Source: Platanthera guangdongensis (lineage: Eukaryota; Streptophyta; Magnoliopsida; Asparagales; Orchidaceae). Taken from it: DNA of 64,000 nucleotides. This document shows positions 1-9,916 of this stretch, in pieces. How positions within the stretch are numbered: the stretch's first letter is position 1; the number at the start of each line of letters is the position of its first letter. A model generated the notes under the pieces. That model did not search any database. It was not told where the DNA came from and saw only the letters and a program-made list of their open reading frames with translations. The stretch covers positions 78,552,564-78,616,563 of the forward strand of contig CM077166.1 of assembly GCA_039583875.1 (NCBI GenBank), written 5' to 3'. The position numbers and the translations under genes are program-made.

Positions 1-1
1 T

Positions 2-830
2 TTTAAGAAGGTGTTGCTGAAGAAGTTTCTACACTCGGTCAAGCAGGACCGCCTGATGAATAACTTCCGGTATCTGAAGCAGAGATAGCTCGCCGTGAGC
101 GAGTACGAGATTGAGTTTAGCAAACTAAGTAGGTTTGCTCCTGATTTGGTAGCTTCTGAGGAGGGTAGAGTGAAACATTTCTTGGGAGGATTAAGAAGCG
201 ATGTCTAGTAGTGGGCATGAGCATATCGAGCTGAAAGTTATGCTGAAGCAGTGGAAGCCGCTTTGAAAGTGGAGGCGATTGAAAATACCAAGAACCGTTG
301 TGCTGCGGCGAGGAAAGAGAAATGAAAGGGTGTTGAGGATGGTAGCTCTAGGGCATCTGGCCCTTCTCAGAAGAAGAAATGTAAGGAAGTGTGTAGCTTC
401 TATGGTCATCTTGGCCACCCTTAGGAAAGGTGTTTCAAGAGGACTGCCACCCTGAAGTAGCAACAAGTGCACGCCATTCAAGGTGTACCCAAGGGAGAGC
501 TAGTGTGCTCGTTCTGTGCAAGGAAGGGTCATGATGTGAGTCATTGTTGGATGAAAGAAATGACTTGCATCTAATACAGACAGAAAGGACACTAGAAGTA
601 TTCGTGCCCCCAGGCTCAGTCCCCACTGCAGCCTGCCCCGCTTCGAGCTCTGCCGCCGCCACCAAACCTGGATAAAGGAAAAGGAATGCTGAACGTGATC
701 ACCAGTGAGGAAGCCCAAACCTCTACGCAAGTGATATTAGGTTAGCCTCAGTTTAATTTATCCTTATTATTTATCGTTGTTGCCCTAGTTATCGTTCATT
801 TAGTTATGAATGCTACAGGTTTAGGGGAGT
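2..830 (+). pseudogene. Gypsy-1 gag remnant (Ty3/gypsy capsid-nucleocapsid)
   Basis: Frame 2 reads as the C-terminal half of a gypsy gag (capsid, then nucleocapsid), interrupted by many stops (for example TAG at 89-91 and TAG TAG at about 206-211). Two tandem zinc knuckles close it. The first, at about 391-432, has lost its second Cys (Tyr instead) and contains a stop; the second, at 505-546, keeps the CCHC spacing (C-x2-C-x4-H-x4-C). The start lies outside the window. The protein would package genomic RNA, but this copy cannot be translated. It continues into the protease at 831. Base composition and stop density mark it as the oldest layer of the first 19 kb. Confidence 0.8.
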
Positions 831-1349
831 TTGAGGTGCAGAATAGGTGGGCGCGCGTTATTTTCGATTCGGGTGACACCCATTCCTGTGGCCCGGAGGT
901 TTGTTGATAAACATCGCCTGGATGTAGATGAATTAGGAGACTCCTTCAATGTCAAGCTTCCTTTTAGTGATTCGATGATATCTAATCAAGGAGATCTGAG
1001 ATGCCCTATTTATCTTGACAATTTTCTGGCCTTTGCGGATTTGATGATTTTGGATCTGGCTGATTTTGATGTGATTCTGGGCATGGACTGGCTGTCCAAG
1101 TATGATGCAGTCATCCAGTGCAAGGCTAAGCAAATGGATTTCAGGATGGACAACGGCCAACCTATGAGCTTCTATGGATTTCAGGATAGAGTTTCCCTTG
1201 TCATTTCTGCTGTTCGTGCTTGTCATGCTATAGAGTCTGGTTGTGAGGCATTTTTAGTTTCTATTTCTGCTCTGGAAACAGCTTTTGTTACGCCATGTCT
1301 TGAGGATGTCTCAATGGTGCGTGAGTTTCCAGATGTCTTTTCTGATAGT
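831..1349 (+). pseudogene. Gypsy-1 protease and linker, cut by the Copia-1 insertion
   Basis: The aspartic protease of a gypsy polyprotein. The D-S-G catalytic triplet (codons at about 864-875) is in the gag frame; a one-base frameshift near 885 moves the rest into the frame running from 831. That frame carries the typical block ending in 'DVILGMDWLSKYDAVIQC' at about 1063-1120. At the right end the linker reaches 'EFPDVFSDS' and is broken by the Copia-1 LTR at 1350. The next codons (Leu-Pro-Gly-Leu-Pro-Pro) are found at 15,007, so the two halves form one gene. The ATG at 831 is not a real start. Confidence 0.82.
1345..1349. repeat. Target-site duplication of Copia-1, left copy (ATAGT)
   Basis: ATAGT immediately precedes the 5' LTR and is repeated at 15,002-15,006 immediately after the 3' LTR. 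Removing one copy and the element restores the gypsy reading frame. Confidence 0.95.
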
Positions 1350-1685
1350 TGTTGGGTATTGTATCCACAATGTAACTGATTTGAAGAAGCCCCTGGACAA
1401 GCTAAGGTCAATATACTATGTATTTGATAAAATCTTTCTAGTTGTGCTTGCAGTTTTTCCACGCTAAGTGCACACCGATGTCAGGGTACAGTAGGTCAAT
1501 ATACACGGGTCTGCACGACGTAATCCCTCGTTGAGCAGATCAGTGTGTTGGCCTACGTGTATTCTCTCTATTGGAGTGCACTTATTTTCAAGCACAGGGC
1601 TATAAATATGCAGGAGCAGACAAGGAGCAAGGATGGGTCAAGGAGCAGCTCTTGGGTGGAAAGACGAAAATCCGTCTAAGTATAA

Positions 1686-2002
1686 TTCGACGAGAATCAC
1701 CAAGTGATTCTCGCCGATTCGGCGAGAATCACTAGTGATTCTCGCCGAATCGTCGAGAATCATTAGTGATTCTCGCCGACTTCTTCCGGCTACCTCAAAT
1801 GGTGCCAAGTAAGATTCGGCGAGAATCACTAATGATTCTCGCCGAACCCGTCGCTGGGCAGGTCTTGAATACCAAGTGAAAATCGCTGAGAATCAACAAG
1901 GGAATCGTCGAGAATCACTCGGTGACTCTCGACGAATCGTCGAGAATCGTTAACTGATTCTCACCGATTCGTCGAGAATCACCAATGATTCTCGACAAAT
2001 TT
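1686..2002. repeat. Array of short inverted repeats in the Copia-1 5' LTR
   Basis: Alternating words of the type GATTCTCGCCGA and TCGGCGAGAATC, spaced by a few bases (for example AC-TAG-TGA), so consecutive units pair into hairpins. About ten half-units are visible; the same array is in the 3' LTR at 13,698-14,014. It lies about 120 bp upstream of the candidate TATA box. Confidence 0.9.
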
Positions 2003-2120
2003 TAATTGGCGTTTTCTCTGGATGTTCCTGAACCGGATTCTGCAGCTGTCAATTTTCTGGACCGGGATTTAGGGATTTCTATTGTGGGTCCCACAAACGG
2101 TCATATTGGAGTTAACTACA

Positions 2121-2130
2121 GTATATATAT
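2121..2130 (+). promoter_or_regulatory. Candidate TATA box of Copia-1 LTR
   Basis: GTATATATAT follows a T-poor stretch and lies upstream of a C/G-rich presumed R region. It is conserved in the 3' LTR at about 14,133-14,142. The assignment rests only on sequence and position. Confidence 0.4.
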
Positions 2131-2991
2131 TCGGGTATTTTGAACAGTAAAAGACAGACAAACAGAGAAAAGAAATACGCGAGCAGAGCAAACCCTAAAT
2201 TTGCGAAATCGCTCCGCTCCGCCGCCGCCGCTCGCGTAAAGTGGTCGTCGCTGTTGATCGCGTTTCTTCCCGATCTCCGGCGACAGATGCTTAGCAAAGC
2301 TTGAGTCTCACGCGTCTATCCAGAGATCCCTTGTCTCTCGATTTGTTGACCGGGAAAAACTCCCCCGTCCGAATCGATCGAGACGACCGATCCTAGAGTG
2401 ACCGTTGGTAGACCTAGTTTGCTTCGCTACGAAGTTTGGATTTCAAAGTACTGCTGCCGCGCACCTTCGTTGCCGCCGATCCCGAACCAAGCCGCCGCTC
2501 GGATTGCCGCCGCCGGTTCCGGGGAGATCCTCTCCAAGAGAGACCAAGGTTGTAGACTCTTCGTTGACTTCACGAACACGTCGTCGAACGAAGAGGAACA
2601 CCGTAGTCTCCAAACGAAGTTTGTATCTCGTGTACATTCTATATTTACTTTTCTTGTAAAGGAACTTTTGTTCCGTGTTGTAAGGGTTGGGTGCAACCCG
2701 TTTTGTGGGAGTGTAGACTCTCACGTGTGGAAGGGTTCCTTCCGATAGTGCAGGGATTAGATTTCAATCCTGTTGGAGAAGAGACCGAGTCGTCCCTTGT
2801 TGGGAGATAGGTCGAAGGGGGAAAGTGGATGTACCCAAGTCGGGGAACCACTATAAATTGCCTGTGTATTCTGTGTGCTGTGCTTTTTATTTTTATTGTG
2901 CAGGTACATTCGTAAATTACGCAAAAGCGCTACACGTCACCTATCCCCCCCCCCATAGGTGAACTTTGTTGACACTAGGTGGACTTTCAAG

Positions 2992-3003
2992 TGGTATCAG
3001 AGC
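2992..3003 (+). other. Copia-1 primer-binding site (tRNA-Met)
   Basis: TGGTATCAGAGC lies two bases after the 5' LTR. It is the standard plant copia/gypsy PBS, complementary to the initiator tRNA-Met 3' end. Confidence 0.93.
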
Positions 3004-3052
3004 GAGGTTGCTCATCAAAAGGGTTAACACCTTGAGTTGAATCCTGCCCCTA

Positions 3053-5362
3053 GTGTCAAGAAGAAGACAAACATCTACTATGGACGGGCTCAAGTTCTCC
3101 GGCAAGATCCCAGTGTGCACCAGGCTTAACTTTCCGATCTGGAAGGAAAGGATCAGGTTCTACATGGAAGCAGTCGATCCTCGACTCTTCATGATCGTGG
3201 AGGAGGGACCTTATGTCCCCACTAAGGCCTCCACCATTGATCCCACCAAGAAGGTGCCGAAGACACTTTCTGAAATGGACAAAGACGAGATGGTGCTAGT
3301 GGGACTGGACAAGAAGGCACGAAACATTCTGGTGAGCGCAGTTGATGATTCTATGATGCAAAACTTCAGCAACTGCAGGACAGCACAGGAGATCTGGCAG
3401 TGCCTAATCATCCTAATGGAGGGCACGGATGAAGTGAGTGATGATCGGAGATCCCTCCTGAACCAAAAATATGAGGCCTTCAGGCAAGGGCCTAAGGAAG
3501 AGATCGGAGTCACCTACGAGAACTTCCTAAATATTGTCAACGCCCTCAAGGGCTACGGAAGAGTGTTCAGTAATGGTGAACTCAATGACAAATTCCTTAG
3601 GTCCCTTACTAAGGAATGGGACACAAAGATCTGCGCCATCAGAGAATTTGGCAGACTGACAGAAACTGATCCACAAATCCTGTTTGGGAAGCTGATGTCC
3701 TATGAGCTTCAGCTGAACACCAGGAAAGCAGAGGAAGAATCAGAGAAGGCTGCTGTCAAAGAAAAGACGGTGGCTCTAAAAGCCAGTCACTCTAGAAAAG
3801 GCAAGGGTGCGGTGTCGTACCGTGGCAGGAAAAAGGATGAGGAGGAGGACTCCGAGCCATGCTCCTCCAGCTCAGAGCTGTCGGAGCAGGATTTCTCCTT
3901 CATCACTCGAGAGTTCAAGAAGTTCCTCAAGATGAGGAATCAAAGAAAGAGAGACGGCTCCTCCTCCAGGCATCAGAAGAAAAACTATTCTTCTGACAGG
4001 TATGCATCTAAACCTAACAAACAACGCTCTTCTGACATTATTTGCTTTGGATGCAATAAGCCAGGACACGTCGTGGCCGACTGCTATCAAAGCAAAAGAG
4101 AAAAAGGGAAAGGAGAGGAGCTCAAATCCTCCAGAGATAAGAAGAAGGAGCGGAGCTACATCGCCAAACGGCCAAAGATACTGAGTGAGTCTGACTCCTC
4201 AGACTCTAGTGATGATGAGGAAGCCTACTTCGGGCTGGTGGGTCGCTCGGACTCAGAAGGAGAATGCCCCCCATTTACTGGGAAGGTAAAAGCTCACACC
4301 CCTCTCTCCGACTCCGACTCTGATCCTGAGTCTCAGGATGATGAACCTGAGGATGGCCCTTCGGCCCGTGAAGCTGAGCTCCTCGAGAAGTATGAGCTTC
4401 TGCTCAACACTTTCGATGAGTGTCGTAAGAGACTGAAGGCTGAGAAGAAGGAAGTAAAATTCCTTAAGGGTGAGTGTGTATCCCTAAGGGAAGAGGTCAC
4501 TAGCTTGATTTCTCTCCGACAGGAGCACCTTAACCTGACTTCAAAGTATTCAGAGTCTTTGAAGCTCCTTGACCTTAAGTAGGAGGAAGTCGACAAGTTG
4601 GAAGAACTACTTGCGGCAGAAAGGAAGATCGTCAAGAGCTTCTCTATGCCAAAAACAGTTCTTCCAGTCGTTGATACCTTCTTTGCTCAGGCCAAAGGAG
4701 CTGGCTTGGGGCATATAGGGGTATCTGGTTCTTCATCTAGGAGAAATAAGAACCAGAGGAAGAATAAGGCCGCCAAGAAGGCCTCTGCTGATGAAAAGGG
4801 TAAGGCTCCTCTCAGTCCTATTGCGTTCAGAAAGCCTGGCTTTCCTTGCAACCAACATGACTTTGAGTCAACATTTGGCCATCATTTCCGGCCCTCGGTT
4901 GCAAAGCCAAAGAGCCGATATGACGGTTGGACCTATCCCCGGAACTTCGGTGAGAGTGCCTTCAAGGCACCTTATGAGGAAATCCACATGGGAAATTATG
5001 GTCCGTTCTCTAGCGGCCATAATGGAAAGCAGGCACCAAAAGCCAAGCCTGTTATACAGAAGGTGACGAAGTCATGTGACTGCTGTCACCATGAGGGCTC
5101 CTCCTCCAGATCCAAGGCCCCAGCTGTACCCACCATTCCCAGGGTAAGGCAGGAGCCTAGGAAGAGGTACAACAGATTCGAGTGTTGGTGCTGTGGCAAA
5201 GTCGGTCACTTTGCCGTGGATTGTTGGTTTAATCCAAGGAATTACGAGACTCCCTATGTTAGCAATACGAGACCGACCACTCGTAGGGTTAACCAACCGA
5301 GGGGGAGTGTGCTAACCAGGAATCTTGGACCCAAGTTCGATTGGGTTCCTAAGGCAAATTAA
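3053..5362 (+). pseudogene. Copia-1 gag, one internal stop
   Basis: One reading frame of about 770 codons, broken only by TAG at 4,580-4,582; the frame continues from 4,583 without shift. The N-terminal part (to about residue 230) is the copia gag/UBN2-type capsid domain, with the 'FPIWKERIRFYMEAVDP' block near residue 30. A CCHC knuckle (CFGCNKPGHVVADC) is encoded at about 4,041-4,082. Acidic Ser/Asp tracts and a coiled coil (about residues 440-500) follow, then a second CCHC-like knuckle (CWCCGKVGHFAVDC) at about 5,184-5,225. The frame ends in 'DWVPKAN' and a TAA. Gag this long is usual in SIRE elements. The internal stop is consistent with CAG to TAG. Product if restored: nucleocapsid/capsid. 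Confidence 0.88.
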
Positions 5363-5386
5363 TTTTGTTTTGCAGGAATGTCCAAA

Positions 5387-5391
5387 GGCCA
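5387..5391. repeat. Target-site duplication of the TR-GAG-like element, left copy (GGCCA)
   Basis: GGCCA at 5,387-5,391 and again at 9,916-9,920 flank the nested element exactly. Removing it joins Copia-1 ...AATGTCCAAAGGCCA to CCAAAACGCCG, which reads into the protease. Confidence 0.95.
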
Positions 5392-5979
5392 TGAAAGTGA
5401 GGTGATAGATCTGATATTCTTAAGAGTTTTTAGAAAATAAAATGCAAAATAAAATTCACAGCACATAAGGAAGAAAACAGAGCAAGCAAACAGACGATAC
5501 AAGGAAATATAGTGGTTCCCCAAACTTGGGTACATCCACTCTTCTACCACCCTGGTAGGAATCTACTGCAGGATGAGTTGATCAGGTGTCCTGGGCACCA
5601 ATGAGCTTTTGATAAGGTGCTCAAAAACCAAATCAGATTTTTTGATCAGGTGTCTTGCCACCACTGAGTTTTGATAAGGTCTCAGAAACCAAACACAAAC
5701 TTTTGAAGGGAGTTTGAAAAACCCTTTACAGAGGTGGGGATGAGAGAGTGATGGAAGTCTTCTCTTTCTCAAGCAACTGAGAAGACTATTTGGATTCAGT
5801 GATGTTGTCAAAGCTCCCCCTGAGATGTAGAATAGTTCAGGAGTGGGAGCTTTGCTTCAGGGTGTAGGCCTTCAACTAGATGAAAATCTCCAGCAAGCTC
5901 TGTAGACAAATCTGAATATGTTGTCTCTTGAAAGCTTTTTCTCTCTATGTCTCTTGTTGTTATTTTTGAGCCTCTCTGC

Positions 5980-6024
5980 TATATATATATTTTTATCTTG
6001 CTATATAAAATATATATATGTATC
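5980..6024 (-). promoter_or_regulatory. Candidate TATA region of the TR-GAG-like LTR
   Basis: TATATATAT and TATATAAAATATATATAT on either side of a short spacer, followed on the minus strand by an A/G-rich leader. Conserved in the right LTR at about 9,002-9,046. Position relative to the hairpin array matches the other copia LTRs here. Confidence 0.4.
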
Positions 6025-6296
6025 CACTGGGCTGAGGAAAGTCATTTTAATTCTTGTCTGATGCGGCAGAGACATTTTCAAGAAAGGAGACTGTCTTGGA
6101 AAGGTAACTGACAATAAACCTCTGAATAGATTCATATTTAATGCAGCCTCCCGACGGCTATATTCATAAGAATATTTAGCATTAAATATATTAGCTGTAA
6201 ATTCCTTTACTTAAGCCTTGAATAACTCTAGCCAGCTGTCTCCAATAACTGCAAAGGAAATCACCAAAATTTAATCTAAAAAGCTTCTCCAATCTG

Positions 6297-6716
6297 CGTT
6301 CGACTATAGTTGAACTCCGTTCGACTATCATTGAACTCCGTTCGACTATAGTTGACCTGCATCTGAGTTATCTATTCTCTTAGAGCTGAACACATAAATA
6401 GTTGAACTCCGTTCGACTATAGTTGAACTCCGTTCGACTATAGTTGAACTCAGTTCGACTATTTCTGGACTGCAATAGTTGAACTCCGTTCGACTATTTC
6501 TGGACTGCAATAGTTGAACTCCGTTCGACTATCTCTGGACTGCAATAGTTGAACTCCGTTCAACTATCTCTGGACTGCAATAGTTGAACTCCATTCGACT
6601 ATCTCTGGACTGCAATAGTTGAACTCCGTTCGACTATTTCTGGACTGCAATAGTTGAACTCCGTTCGACTATTTCTGGACTGCAATAGTTGAACTCCGTT
6701 CGACTATTTCTGAGAG
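6297..6716. repeat. 35-bp tandem repeat array with internal hairpin, left LTR
   Basis: About seven 35-bp copies with constant parts TAGTTGAACT and GTTCGACTA, separated by TTCTGGACTGCAA, preceded by a less regular block of the same palindrome at 6,297-6,470. Each unit is close to self-complementary (TAGT[T/C]GAAC...GTTC[G/A]ACTA). In the minus-strand element it lies about 290 bp upstream of the AT-rich promoter candidate. Confidence 0.92.
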
Positions 6717-6888
6717 CTAAAATTTCTGAACTTCAAAATTGATTTTCTCTAGAATTCTTCTACACTTCTTCTGGGATTCTTTCTGAGGAATACTTGGAAA
6801 GCCCTATGACCCTTAGACTATACATTTTGGGTCAAACTAATCAGCCTAATAGTGATCCTAACCCAAATCAGAACCTAAGGTTCCAATA

Positions 6889-6905
6889 ATCTCCCCCTAT
6901 TTGGG
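6889..6905 (-). other. Polypurine tract of the TR-GAG-like element
   Basis: The minus strand reads CCAAATAGGGGGAGAT directly before the 3' LTR. A second similar tract (CTATAGGGGGAGATTA) lies at about 7,098-7,113, an arrangement also seen in Copia-1. Confidence 0.85.
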
Positions 6906-6917
6906 TGAGGATACTAT

Positions 6918-8198
6918 TTACATAAAAACAAAATACAAAGCAAAAAGATCTGCCTGGATTATAATATAATAGCAGATGTACATGGGTGCTTTGTTAAAAA
7001 GGGATTCAAAATAAAAGAAATACAAACAGAAACTAAGGGGCAGCTGCATAGAATCTAATAAAGTGACAGCTGCACTTTTGTTCATTTTCATTCTGAGATT
7101 CTGATAATCTCCCCCTATAGTTGTAGCCTTCTGAACAATTTTCCTGAAAGGAGATGTTAGGAATTCTGGACCCAGATTTGCCTTGGGTCTTATTTTTCTT
7201 TCACAATAATAATTTGAAGTAAAGTAATATCCAGGGAAATCTTTATAGCCAAGTGGATGAAGTTTCCTAGAAGGGATGAACCACTGGGTATAAGGATTTT
7301 TAAATTTTTGATTATGAAATGATTTAAAATCTTTGCTATGAAAATCTGAGCTCAACGAAGAATATTTTCGTCGACCTGAGCTCGACGATTTATAGTGAGA
7401 TCGTCGATCTCGGTTCAGAGAATAATATAGGTTGTTTTCTCTGTTCCAATTTCGTTGACCTCTATTCAGAGTTCGTCGACCTGAGTTCGACGAATTATGT
7501 TGAACACAGATTTTCTGAAAATCTTTAACTGATTTTAATGAGGCTATATGATTTAAAGTAATTTCTAAATCTTCATTGAATTTTATGTTTTTAGAAGAAA
7601 GTTTATTTACTTTCTCTCTAAGAAGTTTTATTTCCTTCTTAGATTGAATCAGATCTTTACATAATAATTTAAAATCTGTTTTAAGTTCTTCTGATGAAAA
7701 GTCAAGGGTAGAGATAACCTGATCTTCATCATCATCTGATTCAGATTCTTTATCTTCATCATACCTTTTGCAAGATGCATCTATTGTCATTAGACAAAAT
7801 TCTCTTGCTCTTGCTTCTTCTTCATCCTCAGTTGTGCAAGATGAAGCTTCAGAGTTACTCCAGGAATCAGCATTTGATGTTCTTTCTTTTGCTGATCCAA
7901 CAGCCATTACTGTGAGAGAGTCCCAAATTTCCTTTGCAGATGAACATTCAGCAATCTCTTGAAAAATGTCATCAGACATTGATTCTGCAAGAATGTTCAT
8001 TGCTTGTGCATCAGCCATCTTAAGCTGTTTTTGAGCTTCTGTTGCTACAGATGGTGTAAAGGGACCTGACAAAATAGAATTATAAATGGCTTCATCAATA
8101 GAGTTCATAAAAAGCCTAATCCTTGCCTTCCATAGTGCAAGCTTGTCCAGATTGCACTTAGGAGGTCCAGTGCTTGACCATTCTTCATTTTGTGCCAT
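6918..8198 (-). CDS. Gag-like protein of the TR-GAG-like element (426 aa, no zinc knuckle)
   Basis: The only ORF of the element; its ATG at 8,196-8,198 lies about 95 bp after the PBS. Residues 1-100 match the N-terminal copia gag fold (WKARIRLFMNSIDEAIY near residues 23-39, AKEIWDSL near 90). The middle of the usual capsid domain is missing: the sequence jumps to an acidic stretch (about 110-165), then a coiled coil (about 170-220), then an Arg/Ser/Asn-rich basic region (about 230-290). No C-x2-C-x4-H-x4-C motif is present, so RNA binding would depend on the basic region. The last ~50 residues are hydrophobic and probably noncoding sequence read by chance. The ORF is open throughout, so it may be translated. 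Confidence 0.72.
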   Translation of the reverse strand: MAQNEEWSSTGPPKCNLDKLALWKARIRLFMNSIDEAIYNSILSGPFTPSVATEAQKQLKMADAQAMNILAESMSDDIFQEIAECSSAKEIWDSLTVMAVGSAKERTSNADSWSNSEASSCTTEDEEEARAREFCLMTIDASCKRYDEDKESESDDDEDQVISTLDFSSEELKTDFKLLCKDLIQSKKEIKLLREKVNKLSSKNIKFNEDLEITLNHIASLKSVKDFQKICVQHNSSNSGRRTLNRGQRNWNRENNLYYSLNRDRRSHYKSSSSGRRKYSSLSSDFHSKDFKSFHNQKFKNPYTQWFIPSRKLHPLGYKDFPGYYFTSNYYCERKIRPKANLGPEFLTSPFRKIVQKATTIGGDYQNLRMKMNKSAAVTLLDSMQLPLSFCLYFFYFESLFNKAPMYICYYIIIQADLFALYFVFM

Positions 8199-8292
8199 GA
8201 AAAACTCTTAAGAACAATAAGATCTATCAAGGATCTTTTGATTCAGGTGTTAGCCTGTACAACCACCAAGGTGTGGTATGTTTAACCAACCT

Positions 8293-8305
8293 GGCTCTGA
8301 TACCA
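8293..8305 (-). other. PBS of the TR-GAG-like element
   Basis: The minus strand reads TGGTATCAGAGCC two bases inside the 5' LTR, matching initiator tRNA-Met. Confidence 0.92.
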
Positions 8306-8307
8306 AT

Positions 8308-9915
8308 TGAAAGTGCAACTAGATCTGATATACTCTAGAGGGGGGGGGGGGGTGAATAGAGTATATGGTGTTTTAGTACTTTTAAAAACTTTTACAATAA
8401 TTGTTGTAATAAGAATGAGCAGGGAACCAGATATAAATCTAATCACAGAACTAAGTTATGCAAAAACTAAGCACAGACAAATCAAGACCAGAAACAAAAA
8501 GTAAACAAGCAGAGTCAGAAGACACAAGGAAATATAGTGGTTCCCCAAACTTGGGTACATCCACTCTTCTACCACCCTGGTAGGAATCCACTGCAGGATG
8601 AGTTGATCAGGTGTCCTGGGCACCAATGAGCTTTTGATAAGGTGCTCAAAAACCAAACCAGATTTTTTGATCAGGTGTCTTGCCACCACTGAGTTTTGAT
8701 AAGGTCTCAGAAACCAAACACAAAGTTTTGAAGGGAGTTTGAAAAACCCTTTACAGAGGTGGGGATGAGAGAGTGATGGAAGTCTTCTCTTTCTCAAGCA
8801 ACTGAGAAGACTATGTGGATTCAGTGATGTTGTCAAAGCTCCCCCTGAGATGTAGAATAGTTCAGGAGTGGAAGCTTTGCTTCAGGGTGTAGGCCTTCAA
8901 CTAGATGAAAATCTCCAGCAAGCTCTGTAGACAAATCTGAATATGTTGTCTCTTGAAAGCTTTTTCTCTCTGTCTCTTGTTGTTATTTCTGAGCCTCTCT
9001 GCTATATATATATATATTTTTATCTTGCTATATAAAATATATATATGTATCCACTGGGCTGAGGAAAGTCATTTTAATTCTTGTCTGATGCGGCAGAGAC
9101 ATTTTCAAGAAAGGAGACTCTCTTGGAAAGGTAACTGACAATAAACCTCTGAATTGATTCATATTTAATGCAGCCTCCCAACGGCTATATTCATAAGAAT
9201 ATTTAGCATTAAATATATTAGCTGTAAATTCCTTTACTTAAGCCTTGAATAACTCTAGCCAGCTGTCTCCAATAACTGCACAGGAAATCACCAAAATTTA
9301 ATCTAAAAAGCTTCTCCAATCTGCGTTCGACTATAGTTGAACTCCGTTCGACTATCGTTGAACTCCGTTCGACTATAGTTGACCTGCATCTGAGTTATCT
9401 GTTCTCTTAGAGCTGAACACAGAAATAGTTGAACTTCGTTCGACTATAGTTGAACTCCGTTCGACTATAGTTGAACTCAGTTCGACTATTTCTGGACTGC
9501 AATAGTTGAACTCCGTTCGACTATTTCTGGACTGCAATAGTTGAACTCCGTTCGACTATCTCTGGACTGCAATAGTTGAACTCCGTTCGACTATCTCTGG
9601 ACTGCAATAGTTGAACTCCGTTCGACTATCTCTGGACTGCAATAGTTGAACTCCGTTCGACTATCTCTGGAATGCAATAGTTGAACTCCGTTCGACTATT
9701 TCTGGACTGCAATAGTTGAACTCCGTTCGACTATTTCTGAGAGCTAAAATTTCTGAACTTCAAAATTGATTTTCTCTGGAATTCTTCTGCACTTCTTCTG
9801 GGATTCTTTCTGAGGAATACTTGGAAAGCCCTATGACCCTTAGACTATACATTTTGGGTCAAACTAATCAGCCTAATAGTGATCCTAACCCAAATCAGAA
9901 CCTAAGGTTCCAACA
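8308..9915 (-). repeat. TR-GAG-like 5' LTR (right copy)
   Basis: 1,608 bp, TGAAAGTGCAACT ... TTCCAACA on the plus strand. Includes a run of 13 G at 8,340-8,352 near the U5 end, the shared GTGGATGTACCC-type box in reverse at about 8,535-8,565, and the 35-bp hairpin array at 9,322-9,736. Its last ~95 bp supply a spurious ATG (9,821) in frame with the Copia-1 pol. Confidence 0.92.
9322..9736. repeat. 35-bp tandem repeat array with internal hairpin, right LTR
   Basis: Same array as at 6,297-6,716, with about the same copy number and mostly CCGTTCGACTA cores. The constancy between LTRs is expected from copying during reverse transcription. Confidence 0.92.
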
Positions 9916-9916
9916 G

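Larger units (their letters stand above)
1350..2989 (+). repeat. Copia-1 5' LTR
   Basis: A 1,640-bp LTR with TG...CA ends, same length as the copy at 13,362-15,001. It contains a hairpin array (1,686-2,002), a candidate TATA box (about 2,121-2,130), a box of about 30 bp starting GTGGATGTACCC at 2,825 that recurs in other copia LTRs here, and a run of ten C at 2,945-2,954 close to the U5 end. Confidence 0.94.
5392..6888 (-). repeat. TR-GAG-like 3' LTR (left copy)
   Basis: 1,497 bp, TGAAAGTG... to ...TTCCAATA on the plus strand. The terminal CA is mutated to TA here and intact in the other copy. The first ~100 bp are shortened and diverged relative to the first ~215 bp of the right LTR, so this LTR suffered a deletion or derives from a variant U5. 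Confidence 0.9.
5392..9915 (-). mobile_element. TR-GAG-like non-autonomous copia element nested in Copia-1
   Basis: Minus-strand element: 5' LTR 8,308-9,915, PBS 8,293-8,305, a single gag ORF, PPT at 6,889-6,905 and 3' LTR 5,392-6,888. The 1.4-kb interior has no protease, integrase, RT or RNase H and no room for them. This matches the TR-GAG class described in plants (terminal repeats plus gag only). Mobilisation must be in trans, presumably by a SIRE-like relative, because the LTR shares a box with Copia-1. LTRs are about 98% identical by eye where both align, apart from about 110 bp missing from the left one. Confidence 0.87.

Noticed and set aside
2398..2748. 116-aa ORF in the Copia-1 LTR, also at 14,410-14,760
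   Set aside because: The two LTRs are about 98% identical, so conservation is uninformative; several overlapping frames are open as well.
2992..3003. tRNA genes at TGGTATCAGAGC sites
   Set aside because: Only about 12 nt match the tRNA-Met 3' end; these are primer-binding sites.
9821..9916. ATG at 9,821 as the start of Copia-1 pol
   Set aside because: It lies inside the LTR of the nested gag-only element; the first 30 or so residues are LTR sequence.
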